Source: Amoebidium appalachense (Eukaryota > Ichthyosporea). Taken from it: a DNA stretch of 64,000 bases. The translations under genes and the position numbers were made by a program. Of this stretch, positions 1-13,952 are shown piece after piece. Positions within the stretch are counted from its first letter, which is position 1. Each line of letters begins with the position of its first letter. Where the stretch lies: NCBI GenBank assembly GCA_963693365.1, contig CAVNZM010000009.1, forward strand, positions 6,634,001-6,698,000, in the 5' to 3' direction. The notes under the pieces were generated by a model. That model did no database searches. It was not told the origin of the DNA and was given only the letters and a program-made list of their open reading frames with translations.

Positions 1-758
1 TACACATGCTTCCCTGAACACATGCACACACACGTACACCACCAACACCACCACCACCACCACGACCACCAATGCTTTTTGGGATGATTTCCACACCGTG
101 CGTGTGCGGGACTCCTTCGGGCATTGTCACAAACCACGTGTTTGTTTGTGTGTGTGTGGGTTTGTGTGTTTTTGTGGAAGGGGAGAGGGGGGGGGGGGGG
201 GGAGCAGATGGGGTTACATTTTGGTTTGGCAGACAACGATTAGCCACTTGGGTGTGTGCCAGGGGGAAGGGCAGGGGGAGGGGGCCAGGCGAAAGAAGAC
301 GTGGTTTACATATTCATTTGGCCGCCACGCAGTCTTGTTCATTTGGTTTCCTGTCCACCTGACCGTGTATATGTGGATGTTTGAGTATGTGTGGGTACCC
401 GCACACATATTGGAGTGATTGTGGTCTTGTGTCTGTGTGGGTGTGTGTGTTTGGGGGGAAGTGGGGAGGGGGGGACGGGGGAAGGGCCTTAGACTCCAGC
501 TACACACATGCAATGCCACGTGTTTTTACGGTTCACTTCTCCTTCCTATCTTTCTTCTTTGTTGTGTTTTTCAGTGTTTACTGCTCCTATTTTTTTTTTT
601 TGGTAGATTTGTGTCGTGTGTGTGTGTGTGGTGGTGGTGGTGGTGGTGGTGGTGTATGGCGGGTGGTGGTGGTGGTGGTGGTGGTGGGGGGGGGGGGGGG
701 GGGGGGTTCTGCGTTTCTTTTTTGTTTTTCTGTTTTTTTCTTCTGTGGGTGTGAGAAG

Positions 759-806
<48 letters not shown>

Positions 807-895
807 TGGTGGGGGGGGGGGGGGAGGAAGGGGGGAACTCTTGCGATTGTTTTTAGTGTATGTTTTATTTTTTCCTTGTGTGACACTGTGTGTGT

Positions 896-928
<33 letters not shown>

Positions 929-1150
929 CCTTCTACGTTTTTCTGTTTTTTTTTATTTTTAAAAATGGTGTTAGAAAGTGTGTGTGTGTGTGTGGCCAGT
1001 GTGTGTGTGTGTGTGTTGGGGGGGGGGATGGAGGGAGGGAAGTGGTGGGGGGGAGGGGGGGGTGCTTAAACGTTTCTTTTTTGTTTTTCTCTTTTTTTTT
1101 TTTTGGGCGAGGGGGGGGGGGGGGGGGGGGGGGGGGAAGAAGGGCGGAGC
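1..1150. repeat. Simple-sequence left flank (GT, GGT, poly-G, poly-T)
   Basis: Blocks of GT and GGT repeats (about 615-690 and 764-805) alternate with G homopolymers (about 687-705, 895-927 and 1111-1135) and T-rich spacers. Reading frames here consist of Cys-Val, Gly and Phe runs and are not gene-like. I see no exon in this stretch. Confidence 0.85.
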
Positions 1151-1956
1151 ATGACTAAGTTTTAAACTGCACACAATGCAATATTTTCGTTAAGTATTCT
1201 GCTCGGCTCGATTACTTCTTTTTTTGACTCTTTATTATTATTATTATTATTATTATTATTTTGTGAGTGTATGTGCATTTACTCCTCTGATTTTTTTAGT
1301 TTGTCTATTTTGTGTGTGTGTGTTGTGTGTGCTCGGAGGACAAGGGGGTGGGGGTGGGGGTGGGAGGGGGGGGGGGGGGGGGGGGGGGGGGGAAGGCATA
1401 ATTATACTTCTCTGTCACGGTATGCATCGCTTTTTAGTGATGACTTCAGAAAAGCTGGCACAAATACGTAACATGTTTTTTTTTTGTCACAGATGGGAGT
1501 GTGTACACCATCATCATCATCTCTCCTTTTATTCGAAACCTGCTCCAAAGACCACCATAGTAATATTGAGTCACAAAATCTTAAATCTCTTTTCTTTTGT
1601 TTCTCTTTTGGTTTCGTGCTACTCATGGACGCTTCTAACTTTGCATGCTTCTTGGTTCACTTCGTTTTATGTCAAAGTACTGTGTATGTTAGAATATTCT
1701 TTTTCACTCATTAAAATGCATCATACCTTGCTCTCCCCTTAACAGTGTTTTCTCCGTGTCTGCTGCCTAGAGGGTGGAAAGCCTTAGGTGGGGGAGGGAG
1801 GGCGGGTGGGGGGGGTGGGGGGGGGAGGAAATGAAAAAGAGGCGTGAAAAGGGTGGAAGGGGGAGGGTAGGGGGGGGCAGGGGCTGAGAACCGGAAGCTA
1901 TGGTTCCAGAGTACTGGTCCCGTCTTTAAAAAAATTGCCATCTGATAGGTGAAATA

Positions 1957-1993
<37 letters not shown>

Positions 1994-2386
1994 ACACACA
2001 TACTGACATATTTCACCTACGGCAACGTGTTGTGCCAGTAATAAATTCAAAAGGGCTGGTCCCTACATCACAACATCCTTGAAGCCCTTTTTGCGGGCTT
2101 GTGCATGTTTTGTTCTTGATAGTCACACTTTGTGCAAGTGAAGAGCTGTTGGGGGTGGGAGGGGGGGCAGGGGGGGACTGAGGAAACGTGGGCAAGTACA
2201 CCGCCACAAGTCTACACCTTGGGTCTTCCATAATTCCCTCCACACTTCGCCCTTCTTCTTGACTTTGACTGCCAGACTGGCGCCCGCGCCTAGCGGGCGC
2301 CCAGACCTACTTGTTATGTGTCAAAATCATCCATTACGGGTGAGCCGAGGCTGTCCCGGAAGCTCACTCCAGCCAGGCTCCCCCCT
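1151..2386. other. Intergenic stretch with TTA microsatellite and G homopolymers
   Basis: Contains a TTA trinucleotide run at about 1233-1261 and G homopolymers near 1367-1392 and 1962-1992. The DNA between them has ordinary base composition. No convincing exon, RNA gene or known element was recognised. Confidence 0.6.
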
Positions 2387-3378
2387 GTTGCAGGCCAAAG
2401 TGTAGTCCAGGCCAAAGTGTAGTCCAACTTGCCAACCCTGGCACCAGGACAAAGCATAGTTGATGTCCATTGTGAAATTTCAAGGAAATATGAAACATGC
2501 CCTTCAAGCTTGGCAGCAGGGAAAGATGCCATATCTCCCACCTGGCAGTGGCCCTTTGCAACCTCACATGACATATTACAGCGCCCGTGTTGTGTCACGT
2601 GAGTGTCATGATCACCATATCGGGAGAGATGTCATCTCTCCCTCTTTCCCCCGGCAGACAGCCTGAGGGAGCTTCTGCCTGGATTACAATGAATTGCCAG
2701 CATGAACACGAGGTGGTGCGTCTATGCGCGTTCAACTTCATGGGTGCATTTGATTTTTTTCCAGCCAAGCCACCGAAATCAGGGGGTTGCGCGATCCCAA
2801 ACGGTTGCTCCAACGCCTGAAAAACACTTAAGTTTTTTAGCTTTCCATAGCCACCAACCGCGATTTAAAAGCCTATTTGTAAGTGTAGCCAAGTTATGGG
2901 TGCCGAAACTGTCACCTACTGAGGTGACTCGTATTTTTCCTTACACACACAGCGAACACTGGACTCTCGGGACCGTAGAGCCGCCGCGAGAGAAAGCATG
3001 CACGCGGTCGCGAGTGGGTGTGAGGCGAACGGCAAGTTCATAGCAGCCCAGGCACCGTCAGTACGTGCCAGGTGCCGAAAGTTGCCTGAGCATGTTTCTG
3101 GTTTTTCAAATTTGATGTCGTGGGGGAGATGCCATCTCTCCCTCGATATTATCTCACCCTCGATATTATCATCCTTGATATCATATACCTTCCTTCCACG
3201 ATGCAAGGATGCTGTTATTTTGTTATGTGAGGCTGCAACGGGGAAGGGCCTGCCAAGCTTGAAGGGCATGTTTCATATTTCCTTGAAATTGCACAATGGA
3301 CATCGACTATGCTTTGGCCTGGTGCCAGGGTTGGCACGTGGGACTACACTTGGCCTGGACTACACTTTGGCCTGCAAC
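2387..3378. repeat. Fold-back element with ~130 bp inverted arms
   Basis: The segment 2387-2516 reappears as its reverse complement at 3250-3378. Shared blocks include CAGGCCAAAGTGTAGTCC, the CCTTGAAAT/ATTTCAAGG core and GCCAAGCTTGAAGGGCATG. A second small palindrome, GAGATG(T/C)CATCTCTCCCTC, occurs inside at about 2624-2645 and 3125-3145. The arms flank about 730 bp with no recognisable transposase. The structure fits a non-autonomous DNA transposon (MITE or foldback type). I could not identify target-site duplications by eye, so the true ends are uncertain. Confidence 0.65.
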
Positions 3379-3599
3379 CCCCCCCACGGGGATGCCACTG
3401 CACCACCGAGTACGCATTGGGCCAAATCGGCGATATCGATGTCTTCAGGTTGCCAGTTGAACACAGTTTGCGGGGTTCTTTTCTTTTCTTCTTTCTTTAA
3501 ATTCTTTCTTTCTTTCTTTTTGTTTTTGTGGTGGTGGTGCACGTGGGGTGTAAATGTACGTCTGTAGCAACATGTTATTAATTACAGCATATATAAATA

Positions 3600-3781
3600 T
3601 GCATTATGCACGTGCATATGGACGTGGTTGTTGGTGCTTTGGCATGATCCGGCGGTAACTTAAGGGCAAGAAAGCGGCCATCAGCTGTTAGCGAGATGTG
3701 TGCAAACTCGTCATGTATGAGTCTTTATGTGGTGTATGTGCAATGCCACCTGTTTGTCTTAAAACATGCCCGAGGTTGTGT

Positions 3782-3843
<62 letters not shown>

Positions 3844-4140
3844 GATATTAGAATACGGAGATATGGTTGACTCCCTTGACCCCGTCTGATCCTCACTGTG
3901 AGATATGATATGAAGACATGCAAAGATACACAAAGACTATTAAAGACATTGAAAGATTAACAAAGACACACAAATATATACAAAGGTAAACAAAGGTATA
4001 CAAAAACTTATCAAAAGTATACAAACATGTGCCAAGATGCACAGAGATGTATGCAAAGATAAAGGTGTATGCGAATGAAAGATTCGCATAGACATGTATA
4101 AAAAGACATACAAAGATATGCAAAACACATGGACACTATC
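3600..4140 (-). repeat. Distal end of left inverted arm (A-rich TACAAAGA repeats)
   Basis: A run of imperfect ACAAAGATA-type units (about 3900-4120) and an adjoining G homopolymer (about 3797-3842) correspond, in inverted orientation, to the TTTGTATATCTTTG-type run and CA/CCA tract at about 23240-23660. This marks roughly how far the inverted duplication between copies 1 and 2 extends beyond exon E. No coding potential is seen. Confidence 0.6.
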
Positions 4141-4191
4141 CCACCAGGGCCCTACCATTACTCTGTTTCTCCCAGTCCCCCATGATTAGTT

Positions 4192-4225
<34 letters not shown>

Positions 4226-4359
4226 CGCTGCCCCCCTCCCCCCCTCCCCCCACCTAAAGCCCAAACAACATCTGCCCCCAAAACACACACACACCCTTCT
4301 CGCATGAAAGCAGACAGTTGCAAACCCCCCCCCCCCCTCCCCCTCCTGCATCCACCACC

Positions 4360-4390
<31 letters not shown>

Positions 4391-4603
4391 ACCACACCCA
4401 AAAAAAAAAAAAAAAAGAAAGGAAAAAAAAAGAAAACAAGAAAACACACGCGTGGGCACACACGCACACCGTCAACCCCTCACCATCCCACCAATAACAT
4501 CCGCACACACACATACCAAAGCACATTTTTAACCCCCTCCCTCAATCCCTCTCTCTTTCTTGCTCTATCCCCCCCCCCCCCCCCCCCCCCCCCCTCCCCC
4601 CGC

Positions 4604-5993
4604 CTTTTGACACAGTTCTTTGATTGCGTTTGGAAACGTCGGCCTTTGCATCAACACCTCCAGAGCCGGCCACTGGGTGAAAGACTCGTCGGGGGGGTTT
4701 GATCTCGGCGCATCCCTGGGGAATCTGGGGGGTTCTTGCCGAATTTCTTGCTGTTGTTGTTGAAGTTGTTGACTCTGGCCACCGCTATTCATCCGGTTGC
4801 TGGTATTACTGTTGGTGTGTTTGGCGATGGGTTGCTCTTTAGATTTACCGCTTTTACCGATTTTCGCGTGGTTGCGGCTGCTGTCATGTATAAACGTAGG
4901 GCGGATCGTCTCCGGCGCGTGAGATCGCGATTGCAATTTCGATTTCGATTTCGATTTCGATTTCGCCTTCTCGACGCGGCTGGGCCGAAGATGCATGTGC
5001 AATACGTGCACATCCTCTCGATAAAGCGTGTTGGGGGCGTGCTTTTGTTTGCGTGGTGGCTTTTGTTTCCGAACCGTGCGGAAAGTAGACTGAATGCGTT
5101 CAGACATGTTGTTTTCCTTGTGGGGAGGACGGGAAAACAACAGCGGCGCCTCCGAAGGTTGGGATAACGGAATATGAACTTGGTTTTCCGGAATCGGCGA
5201 AGCTTCTGGTTGTTGGGGTGTAGATTGGTCGCAGGTTTGCTGTCGCTGCAGCAACGATGGTCGAGAAGTTACGGGTGCTGGCTGCGATTGCGGTTCCCCG
5301 CCTGAAATTCCCGTAAAAGCGGAATGGTGGGCTCCGTCCCCCGCCTGCAATTGTATCATTTCCGCATCCACATTTACCGAAATTTGAAAACTTGCATTCT
5401 CAGAGTTACCCCCTAGCTCCGACCCCCCCGGCTGGTTTGAAGTGTCCCGTAGCTCTGGCCGGCGAATCGTTCCGGCCATACCAACATCGTCAACAACGGG
5501 TGTGGCAGGTGTGGGTGTAACGGGTTGACTCAAAAATCTACCTTCGGGCCGACTCGAACCGTCTTCCCGCACGGCGCCCCCGTGTCCCTCTGCCGCACTT
5601 TCCGAAGGTTTCCGTTTTTTCGCTCCGTTTTCCGAACCAGAATCCGATATCTGCAGTGGTTGTTGTTGTGATGGGTCGAGAAGGGCGGGTGATCGAGCCA
5701 TGGGTTGGGTTGGGGCCCGGGGTAGTGGTAAGTTCCGGGTGTTTTTCATTTCGTTTTCCTGTTCCTCCCAGAGAAGCAACAACAACTCCATGCAGTAGGT
5801 GTTCTCGCTTCTTTCGGTGTAAAAAAGAGCCCAATTTTCACGTTTTCTCGCTGCCTTGGAATTTTCTAAACTAATATTTATATCTCGAAATGTCGTTAAT
5901 TGCGCCCTGCTTTTCCCGGTAAATGCCGGAATGTTTAACACGCAGTTCCTCGAGTCTGTTGTGCCATGCGCGTCTCTCTGCTTCGTTCCTTGG
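4604..5993 (-). pseudogene. Copy 1 exon E (Gln/Ser-rich segment, frameshifted)
   Basis: Homologous to copy 2 exon E at 21192-22667. It begins after a [13 protein letters not shown] acceptor with residues PRNEAERRAW, then breaks frame after about 40 codons (near 5875). It stays open in the second frame to the end. Conserved landmarks are LLLLLWEEQENEMKN, the basic KSKSKSK run and the ending PALEVLMQRPTFPNAIKELC. Length is 1390 bp against 1476 bp in copy 2. The following intron starts with GC (forward-strand position 4603-4602), where copy 2 has GT. Confidence 0.75.
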
Positions 5994-6088
5994 CTGTGTG
6001 CGTGTATGTGTTTGTGGGGAGGGGGCTGGGGGGGGGGGGGGGGGAGGGGGGTGATGAGTTTGTGTATGTGTGTGTCCCAGTGTGTCAG

Positions 6089-6786
<698 letters not shown>

Positions 6787-7413
6787 GTACATGTGTGAGT
6801 GTGCTTAAAGAGGCAGGGGGGGTGGGAAGAGAGAGAGAGAGAGAGTGGGGGGGAGGAGGTTCGGGGTGATAAGATAATTGACTTCCCAAGAAGCCACATT
6901 CAGACTCCCCTCCCCCAATAGAGAAATTTTCAGCAGATTCCCCCCTCCCCCCCCCCCCCCCCCCCCCCCCCCTCCCCCCCCTCCTCCCCCTTCCTCGTAA
7001 GCATAACACTTGGTGTTTAAGGGTTGGGGCGTGCAAGCGAGAAGGGAGGCGGTATGTGGGGAGAGGCATTGTGGTAGGCGGGGGTTGAGGTGTTGGTAGT
7101 GGTGGTTTTCTTTCTTTCTTTCTTTTCTTTTCTTTTTTTTTTTTGGGGGGGGGGGGGGGGGGAGGGGGGGTGAGGGGAGGTGGGGGATATATGCATTAGC
7201 AGGCTGCGAGAAATGGAAGAAAAAAAAATAAAAAAAATCAATGAAAGTAAAAAACTCAAAGAAACCAAAACCACCACAGGCAGATGCACATTTGAACAGA
7301 ACCCATCATCACGGGGGGGGGGGGGGGGGGGGGGGGGTCTATAATGCCTTCATCAGAAATAATGCATGTAGACTCCATAACCTCTCGCACATAGTTTCAA
7401 GGGGGGGGGGGGG

Positions 7414-7444
<31 letters not shown>

Positions 7445-7598
7445 AGGGGGGGGGGGGGGTCATGGGGTGTGGGTGCGGTGTTTAGTGGGGGCTGGTTGGG
7501 TGGGTGGGGTTGGGGGGGGGGGGAGGGGGGATATATAGCTTACACACATGCTTTCTCATGCTTATGGTTTCTTTGTAGCCGGGGGGGGGGGGGCTTAC

Positions 7599-8231
7599 CC
7601 AATTAAACGGTTCCCCTCTCGTTTCAGCGAACTTCACCACAGCTTTAATGACCTTGAGCCCATTCAGCTGCTTTACGTAATTTGAGGGGGTCAGGGGTGG
7701 TGGGGGACGATCTAGAGGGATATGCTCCATCAGTGTCAGCACGTGCCTGCGCTTCGTTTGCTCCTTTGCCGTCAGCAATTTCGGCCTGGACCCCGCCATT
7801 TCCGTCATTTTCTCCTCCACTCTCTTTTGCACGGCGGTCCCATTTTGCGGAATTTCGGCGCGGAGGGCGATGATCCGCCTCATGAACCAGTTGGGGTTGG
7901 AAGGGCGCTTTGTGCGGGCTACAGGGACCCAGGAATCATTGGGCTCAGGGGGTTTCAAAGGAAACCTTGAATTAAAATTTCGCGCCCCTGCCACCGCCGA
8001 ATCCGACCAACGGCCCGCGGTAGGTGGGTTAGCCATGGGACCGCGGGGTTGGGTTGGAACAAGGGAGGAGTGATTGGAATTTCGTGGTGGGGGTTCTATT
8101 GGGTTATTTGGGCAGGGCCTCCGCGGTCCACACATCCATGAGGGTCTGGCTGCTCCAAAGAGCTGCGTTTGGGGGGTGGAGGGGGCATCCATGGTGACGT
8201 CATCACCATTGGTAACCTCGGTGGTGGTGGC
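7599..8231 (-). CDS. Copy 1 exon D (open, 211 codons)
   Basis: Starts after the acceptor CCCTGCAG and ends at a good donor, GTAAGC, in phase 0 at both ends. It is uninterrupted over 633 bp, unlike copy 2, where the same exon has gained a shift of one base. Conserved landmarks shared with copy 2 are TEVTNG, TMDAPSTP, RPSWM, TAKEQT and the ending ETRGEPFNW. The segment is Pro-rich at its start and basic in the middle. It is part of an otherwise broken gene copy. I recognise no known domain. Confidence 0.75.
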
Positions 8232-9395
8232 CTGCAGGGGAGGGGAAGGGGGAGGAAGGGGGGGGGGGAGGGGGGGGGAGGGAGAGGGAGGGGAGGAGGT
8301 GTGTGTGTGTGGGGGGGGGGACGTTAGAATGCGGAACACGGTGCAAAGTGCCACTCAACGATGAGGAACACGGTGCCGGACACAGGCACAGGCAAGCATT
8401 CAAGTATGCAACATCAGCAACATGCGCACCATAAACTGAGCCCATCCTCAGGGGGGGGGGGGGGGGGGGGGGGTGTCAAAATCACCGGGGGGCAGGGGGG
8501 GGGGGGGGGGGGGGGACGAAAGCAACACCAAGTTCGGCGGTAATACACACGAGGCAAGGTGTAACACATAATAATGCAAAAATGAAAGCACAGTACAGGC
8601 ATTCAAAATCAGGTGGGACCAATACACTCGGGGTTGAAAAGGGGGGAAGGGGGAAGGGGGGGGAGGGGGGAGGGTAGAATGCGTTACAGAGTAATAAGTA
8701 CACACTCACGACGGACAACACCATGCAGAGTGCAAACCACAGATAAAAGAGTACGTACGTATCATAGGCAGAGAATCACTAGCACGGGGGGGAGGGGGGG
8801 GGGGGGGGGGGGGGGTTGGCGGGCCCGGGGGGGGGGGGGGGGGGGAGGCATAGTGCGAAATAGTGATAACCGATAGACCTAGTTACGCCGCATTCCGATC
8901 TCCTTCCATTTTGGTCAATCCGCTCAAGCCGTGATTGTAGAGGAGGGCAACAGAAATCAGATTTAGCGCAAAATCAGAGCGTGTACGGACGGCATATTTG
9001 TATGCTATATAACATGCATTGCTTACACCAAAGCAGAAAAATATCACAAATATATTATAAAAAGAGTATTTTTATACAAAAACATGAGAACAATTTGGTA
9101 ATTTACTGTTTTGTTATCTTTCTTAGCATGCGATGGCGTCGCAGCTTCAAGGTGAAAAATGTTGCCATACTCTGGCTCAAACAAATCAGATAGAGCCGGC
9201 TCAGGGAGGCTGATCGATTGATTGGACCTTGGCGGGAATCGGATTATCTTCAGTCATATCAGCTGATTGGATCCGGAAATCCCTCTCGAAGAATTTGAGC
9301 CGTTTGATTGGATCCGGAAATCCCCCCCCCCCTAATATCCCTATATTTGAATTATCACTATTCGGCCAGATGGGGGGGGAAAATACCGAAAAAAC

Positions 9396-9492
9396 CTGCT
9401 CCCGGTCGGACCGAACGGCTCGTCGGGGGGGTGTGGCACGTCGAAGACTGACCGGAAAAATCTCGAATGCTCGTACCAGCACGGGGGGGAAG
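9396..9492 (-). CDS. Copy 1 exon C (short, open)
   Basis: A 97 bp exon after the acceptor TTCTGCAG and before a GTTTTT donor. Joined in phase 2 to exon B it reads YFPPVLVRAFEIFPVSL and ends RRAVRSDREQ, matching copy 2 exon C (18135-18231) and, more distantly, copy 3 exon C (36967-37060). Conservation of the reading frame in three copies is the main evidence that this is real coding sequence. Confidence 0.7.
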
Positions 9493-9762
9493 CTGCAGAA
9501 GAAGGGGGGGGGGGGGGGGGGGGGGTGGACGAGGGGAGGGGGAGGGGAGGAGGAGGAGGAGGAGGAGGAGGAGGAGGGGGAGGGGGGGGGGAGCGGGAAG
9601 GAATCAGGGCCTGTGCGCATGGGATTTCTTTAGGACCCTCCCCCCCCCCCCCCCCCCCCCCCCCATCATCCACCAACCCAAACGCCCATCCACCCACCCA
9701 CCCCCTCCAAGCGCCCCTGACTCTTTATTGCGAAAGCTATCCTCCCTCCCCACCTCCCTTCA

Positions 9763-9793
<31 letters not shown>

Positions 9794-10117
9794 CACCACA
9801 ACAGAGAGAACCACAGACACACAGACCACCCTTCTCTTTCTTTCCTCCCCTCCCCCCTCTCTCTCTCTCTCTCTCTCTCTCCCCCCCCCCCCCCCCTGCC
9901 CCTTTCTCTCTCTTTCCCCCCCCCTCCCCCCCTCCCCCCCCCCCCCCCTCTTTCTCTTCCTCTATCTCCCTCGCTACCTTAAGGGTTTACCTTATATGGT
10001 TGGGACGTCGACATCCTACGCAGCTCATATCTAGTGCTATTAGCACCACACCTATGCATGCCCAAGCAAAATTACTTTGCTAAACCAAATATTTCAAAGG
10101 TTTTAGGGCACACTTAC

Positions 10118-10389
10118 TATTTCTTCAGTGAAACCTTGGTGAAGAGGTGAGAAATCGCCCGCGCCGGCGACCGTGCGCGCCGATGAGTACATGAGAGTAA
10201 AGTCGCCAATAACATCTTGTGATCTCTCCTTGCGCAACACAAACTGCAAAAGTGTGTCGAGAGAAGATGCCAGAAAATGCTCGACTTTGCTCAGAGCGGC
10301 GGGACATTCTGGGCGTGATTATCGCATCGCCTCACGAAGACGGTCAATGGATTCTCGGCCGCGTGAGAGCTTCCATGGGATGTACTTCT
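10118..10389 (-). pseudogene. Copy 1 exon B (in-frame stop)
   Basis: Homologous to copy 2 exon B. It opens with [20 protein letters not shown] after an acceptor ATATCAG that follows a long CA tract (sense strand). A TAA stop lies at 10321-10319, and a one-base insertion occurs near the 3' end. The donor GTAAGT is retained. Residues after the stop are still recognisable in frame ([13 protein letters not shown], then RSQDVIGDF). Confidence 0.75.
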
Positions 10390-10397
10390 CTGATATC

Positions 10398-10650
<253 letters not shown>

Positions 10651-11164
10651 ATGTGCGTGGGGGGGAGGGGGGGGGGGGGAGGGGGAGGGGGAGGGGGAGT
10701 TAGCATTTCTGGCTGTATATGTCATATTCTGCATTAAGGTGAGAAACCGTGTGGCATGATGGTATAGGACGGGAGACAAGAGGTGGATCCATCAGTGAGG
10801 TGCAGATAACCAAAAAAAAAAAAAAAAACGGAAAAAAAAGGGGACAAAACCCAGACAAACACATAACAACATAACAGTATTTGGTACGACCTGAACAGAA
10901 AATAATAACCTCCCCTCCCCCCCAACCATAGTAGAGAATAGTACGAGGGAATGCCTGGGAAGCCTTTTCGACATAGATGGGCTCGCTTCTGCAGGGGCAG
11001 GGAAAAGAAGAAAGAAGAGGTCCTAAAAAAATTCGTAGATGAGATAGCAAACCCAAGAATGAAACATATACAGTGCATGCATGTGTACACCTCACCCTGC
11101 GGGGAAGCAGGGGTCAGGGGTCAGGGAGAGAGGGGGGAGTGTGGGTGTGCAGGGTTCAAGACAT

Positions 11165-11841
<677 letters not shown>

Positions 11842-12510
11842 ACGAATGCATGCATGCACATACACATGCCACCTCCACCCATCAACGATAAGAAAGAACA
11901 AAGAAAAGAAAGGTTGGCGAGCGAGGGGATAAAAAGCCTCCCCCCCTCCCCATCTCAAAAAAAAAAAAAAATAATGATAAAAAAGAGAAGGCAAGAAGAG
12001 AAAAGAAGAAAAAATAACAGTGCAGGATGGAAGAATGAACAACCCCTGGGCACAGGTTCAAGGAGACCCCCAGGGCAAGGTTGGGAGGGGGGAGAGGGAG
12101 AGTAAGAGAGTGAGAGAGAGGGGGGGGGGGGGGGTAGAGAGAGAGAGAGACAGAGAGAGAGAGGCAAGAGAGGGGGGAGGGGGAGATATGTTTGTCTCTA
12201 TACACGTGCATAGAGAGAAAGGAGGGGGGGGGGGGAGTGTGTGTGTGTGTGGGGAGGGGGGGGGGGGGAAGGGGGGAGAGAGCCTCAGAGAGAAAGAGAG
12301 GAGAGGAGAGGAAGAAAGAGATTCATTGCCCAGGCGCGCGCGCGCGCACGCGAGCGCGTGTGCAACGGATAAAGGGAAAGAGCTGGAGAGGGAGGGAGAG
12401 AGCGAGAGCAAGTGGAAGAAGTATAAAAAAAATGACATTGGAACAATAAATACAAGCTAAAAAAAAAATTAAAAAATATTTAAAGTAAAAATTAAAGCGA
12501 AACAAAATAC

Positions 12511-13185
12511 CTGAGCTGGTGGGTTCCTTCGACCCCGTGTGCCATTGCAGTGCCCGTCTTATCTTATATAGAGAGGCTCCCTCATCATTTCCGCATCCCT
12601 CTCCGGTAGATTGGCATAAACGGTGCCAACAGCCGCCAACAGATGCACGTTCGGGCAAACCTCCAAAACCGCGCCCGCGGGTACCAAATGGCAAACATCG
12701 GTCCATTTGGACGATTTGGAAAGCACCACGCTGTCAATGTCCTGTCCAGGAAAGGTGGTTTCTGGATTGTTTTGGGGGCCGAAAAGCTGAGGAAAGAAGT
12801 ACAAGCAAAAACCCACACGGTCGTACAATAGTGGGTGTACACCGGCGGCCAATGCTATCTCGTGGATGGTCATGTGCGGCTTGAAATGAACAAGCACGGG
12901 TTTTATCCCAACTGCCTCGCGAATAAACACAACATGACCATCTGAAACAGGAACGTGACGGGGCTGCCTGGCCGCCACACTGACCGTGCACCCCCTCCCC
13001 TCCCCCAGCGCCTCCGTGTAGACGTAGAGCCGCTGTGTGTGGGGGGGGGCTGAGGGAGAGGTTGTGGTGGTTTGAAACCGCAACAAGGTGCTGGAACTCG
13101 CTTGGGGTCGTGGCTGGGCCAAAGTCTGCTTGGTCGGTGAACCCGTCCAGAACATGGCAAAGACCAGCGCACATGCGACATGAGC
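12511..13185 (-). pseudogene. Copy 1 exon A (frameshifted in a C run)
   Basis: Homologous to copy 2 exon A. It starts after CATCTTACAG and ends at a GTATTT donor. It has nine C where the intact copies have eight (forward-strand G run near 13041-13049), which shifts the frame after about 50 codons. Two more bases are inserted close to the 3' end near 12555-12565. Length is 675 bp against 672 bp in copy 2. The shifted part is still clearly related, for example PVSDGHVVFIREAVG and DVCHLVPAGAVLEVCPNVHL. Confidence 0.8.
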
Positions 13186-13576
13186 CTGTAAGATGTGTAG
13201 ACATGTCGAGTTAGTAAAAGTCCTGCTGTGGGAATCCATCGTATACGTAACAACATTACAAGGGAAGTAAAAGAAAATCACTGAAATTGTAAGTTCAAGT
13301 CTGGGCTCCTACCCCCCTTAACGGGGTCCATGCTTTGCCTTGTGCCAGTGAATCCGAAAGATTTTTGTCTTTGTGCTTCGGTGTAGACTTCAAATACATT
13401 AGGTCGTTCAAACTAAGAATTCAGATCCAGCCACCGGAAAACCCGGCGGTTCTACCTGTGCTGAGGTGTTCTATCAAGAGCTGCGCCAAGCCATGTGTTT
13501 CTGCATGTCTATAATCGTACGGAAGCAGTTTTCTGATGAATAGATGTGATAAGAAGTAGTTTTCAGAATTTCCCAC

Positions 13577-13652
13577 CTTTCCTGCAGCGGGCTTCACAAG
13601 GGTGAATATCAAGAGGAAACCCCCTGCCACTGGGTTGATGTTGACTTGCCAT
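13577..13652 (-). CDS. Copy 1 exon 0 (initiator exon)
   Basis: A 76 bp exon: ATG at 13652, then MASQHQPSGRGFPLDIHPCE and a Cys-rich end, with donor GTGGGA. It ends in phase 1, which is the phase exon A needs. The same exon, also 76 bp, occurs in copies 3 and 4. Comparison of copies 1 and 3 puts most differences at third positions of this frame, which favours it over the hydrophobic alternative frame. Another ATG lies directly upstream in frame. Confidence 0.65.
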
Positions 13653-13737
13653 CATGCCTATACCTACATCTCGTACAGAACCTGCTCAGATGGGATGCCT
13701 CGTTGAGTAAGCACAAAAAGATTGGAAAGCCTTACTA

Positions 13738-13752
13738 GCTGTCACAGCATGC
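13738..13752 (-). promoter_or_regulatory. Conserved upstream motif CATGCTGTGACAGC (copy 1)
   Basis: On the gene strand the sequence GCATGCTGTGACAGC lies about 86 bp before the exon 0 ATG. The same motif sits about 90 bp before the ATG in copies 3 and 4. TGACAG is a known core for TALE homeodomain factors (Meis/TGIF). The role assigned here is inference. Confidence 0.45.
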
Positions 13753-13924
13753 TGCTATGCATATGCTATACTATGCACAAACTAACATTATCATAGATTT
13801 TTATAAGAACATCGGAAATTTAAAGCCTGCCATTCTCTCAGCAACAATACATGAATCACATACCTACAACAGATCTAGAGGCCTGCTAGCCGGGATCATC
13901 CGGATCATACTCGTTCGGGTGACT

Positions 13925-13952
13925 CCCGAGGTTTGAGTTTGAAGTTACGTAA
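13925..13952. promoter_or_regulatory. Conserved upstream motif CCCGAGGTTTG...TTACGTAA (copy 1)
   Basis: CCCGAGGTTTGAGTTT followed by TTACGTAA, about 273 bp upstream of the exon 0 ATG. Copies 3 and 4 carry the same motif at comparable distances (about 235 and 272 bp). TTACGTAA is a palindrome of the bZIP (PAR/CRE-like) type. Function is inferred only from position and conservation. Confidence 0.4.

Noticed and set aside
2460-3567. ORFs in the fold-back region (68-189 codons)
   Set aside because: They cross the inverted arms, have no matching splice signals or similarity between frames, and look like chance ORFs.
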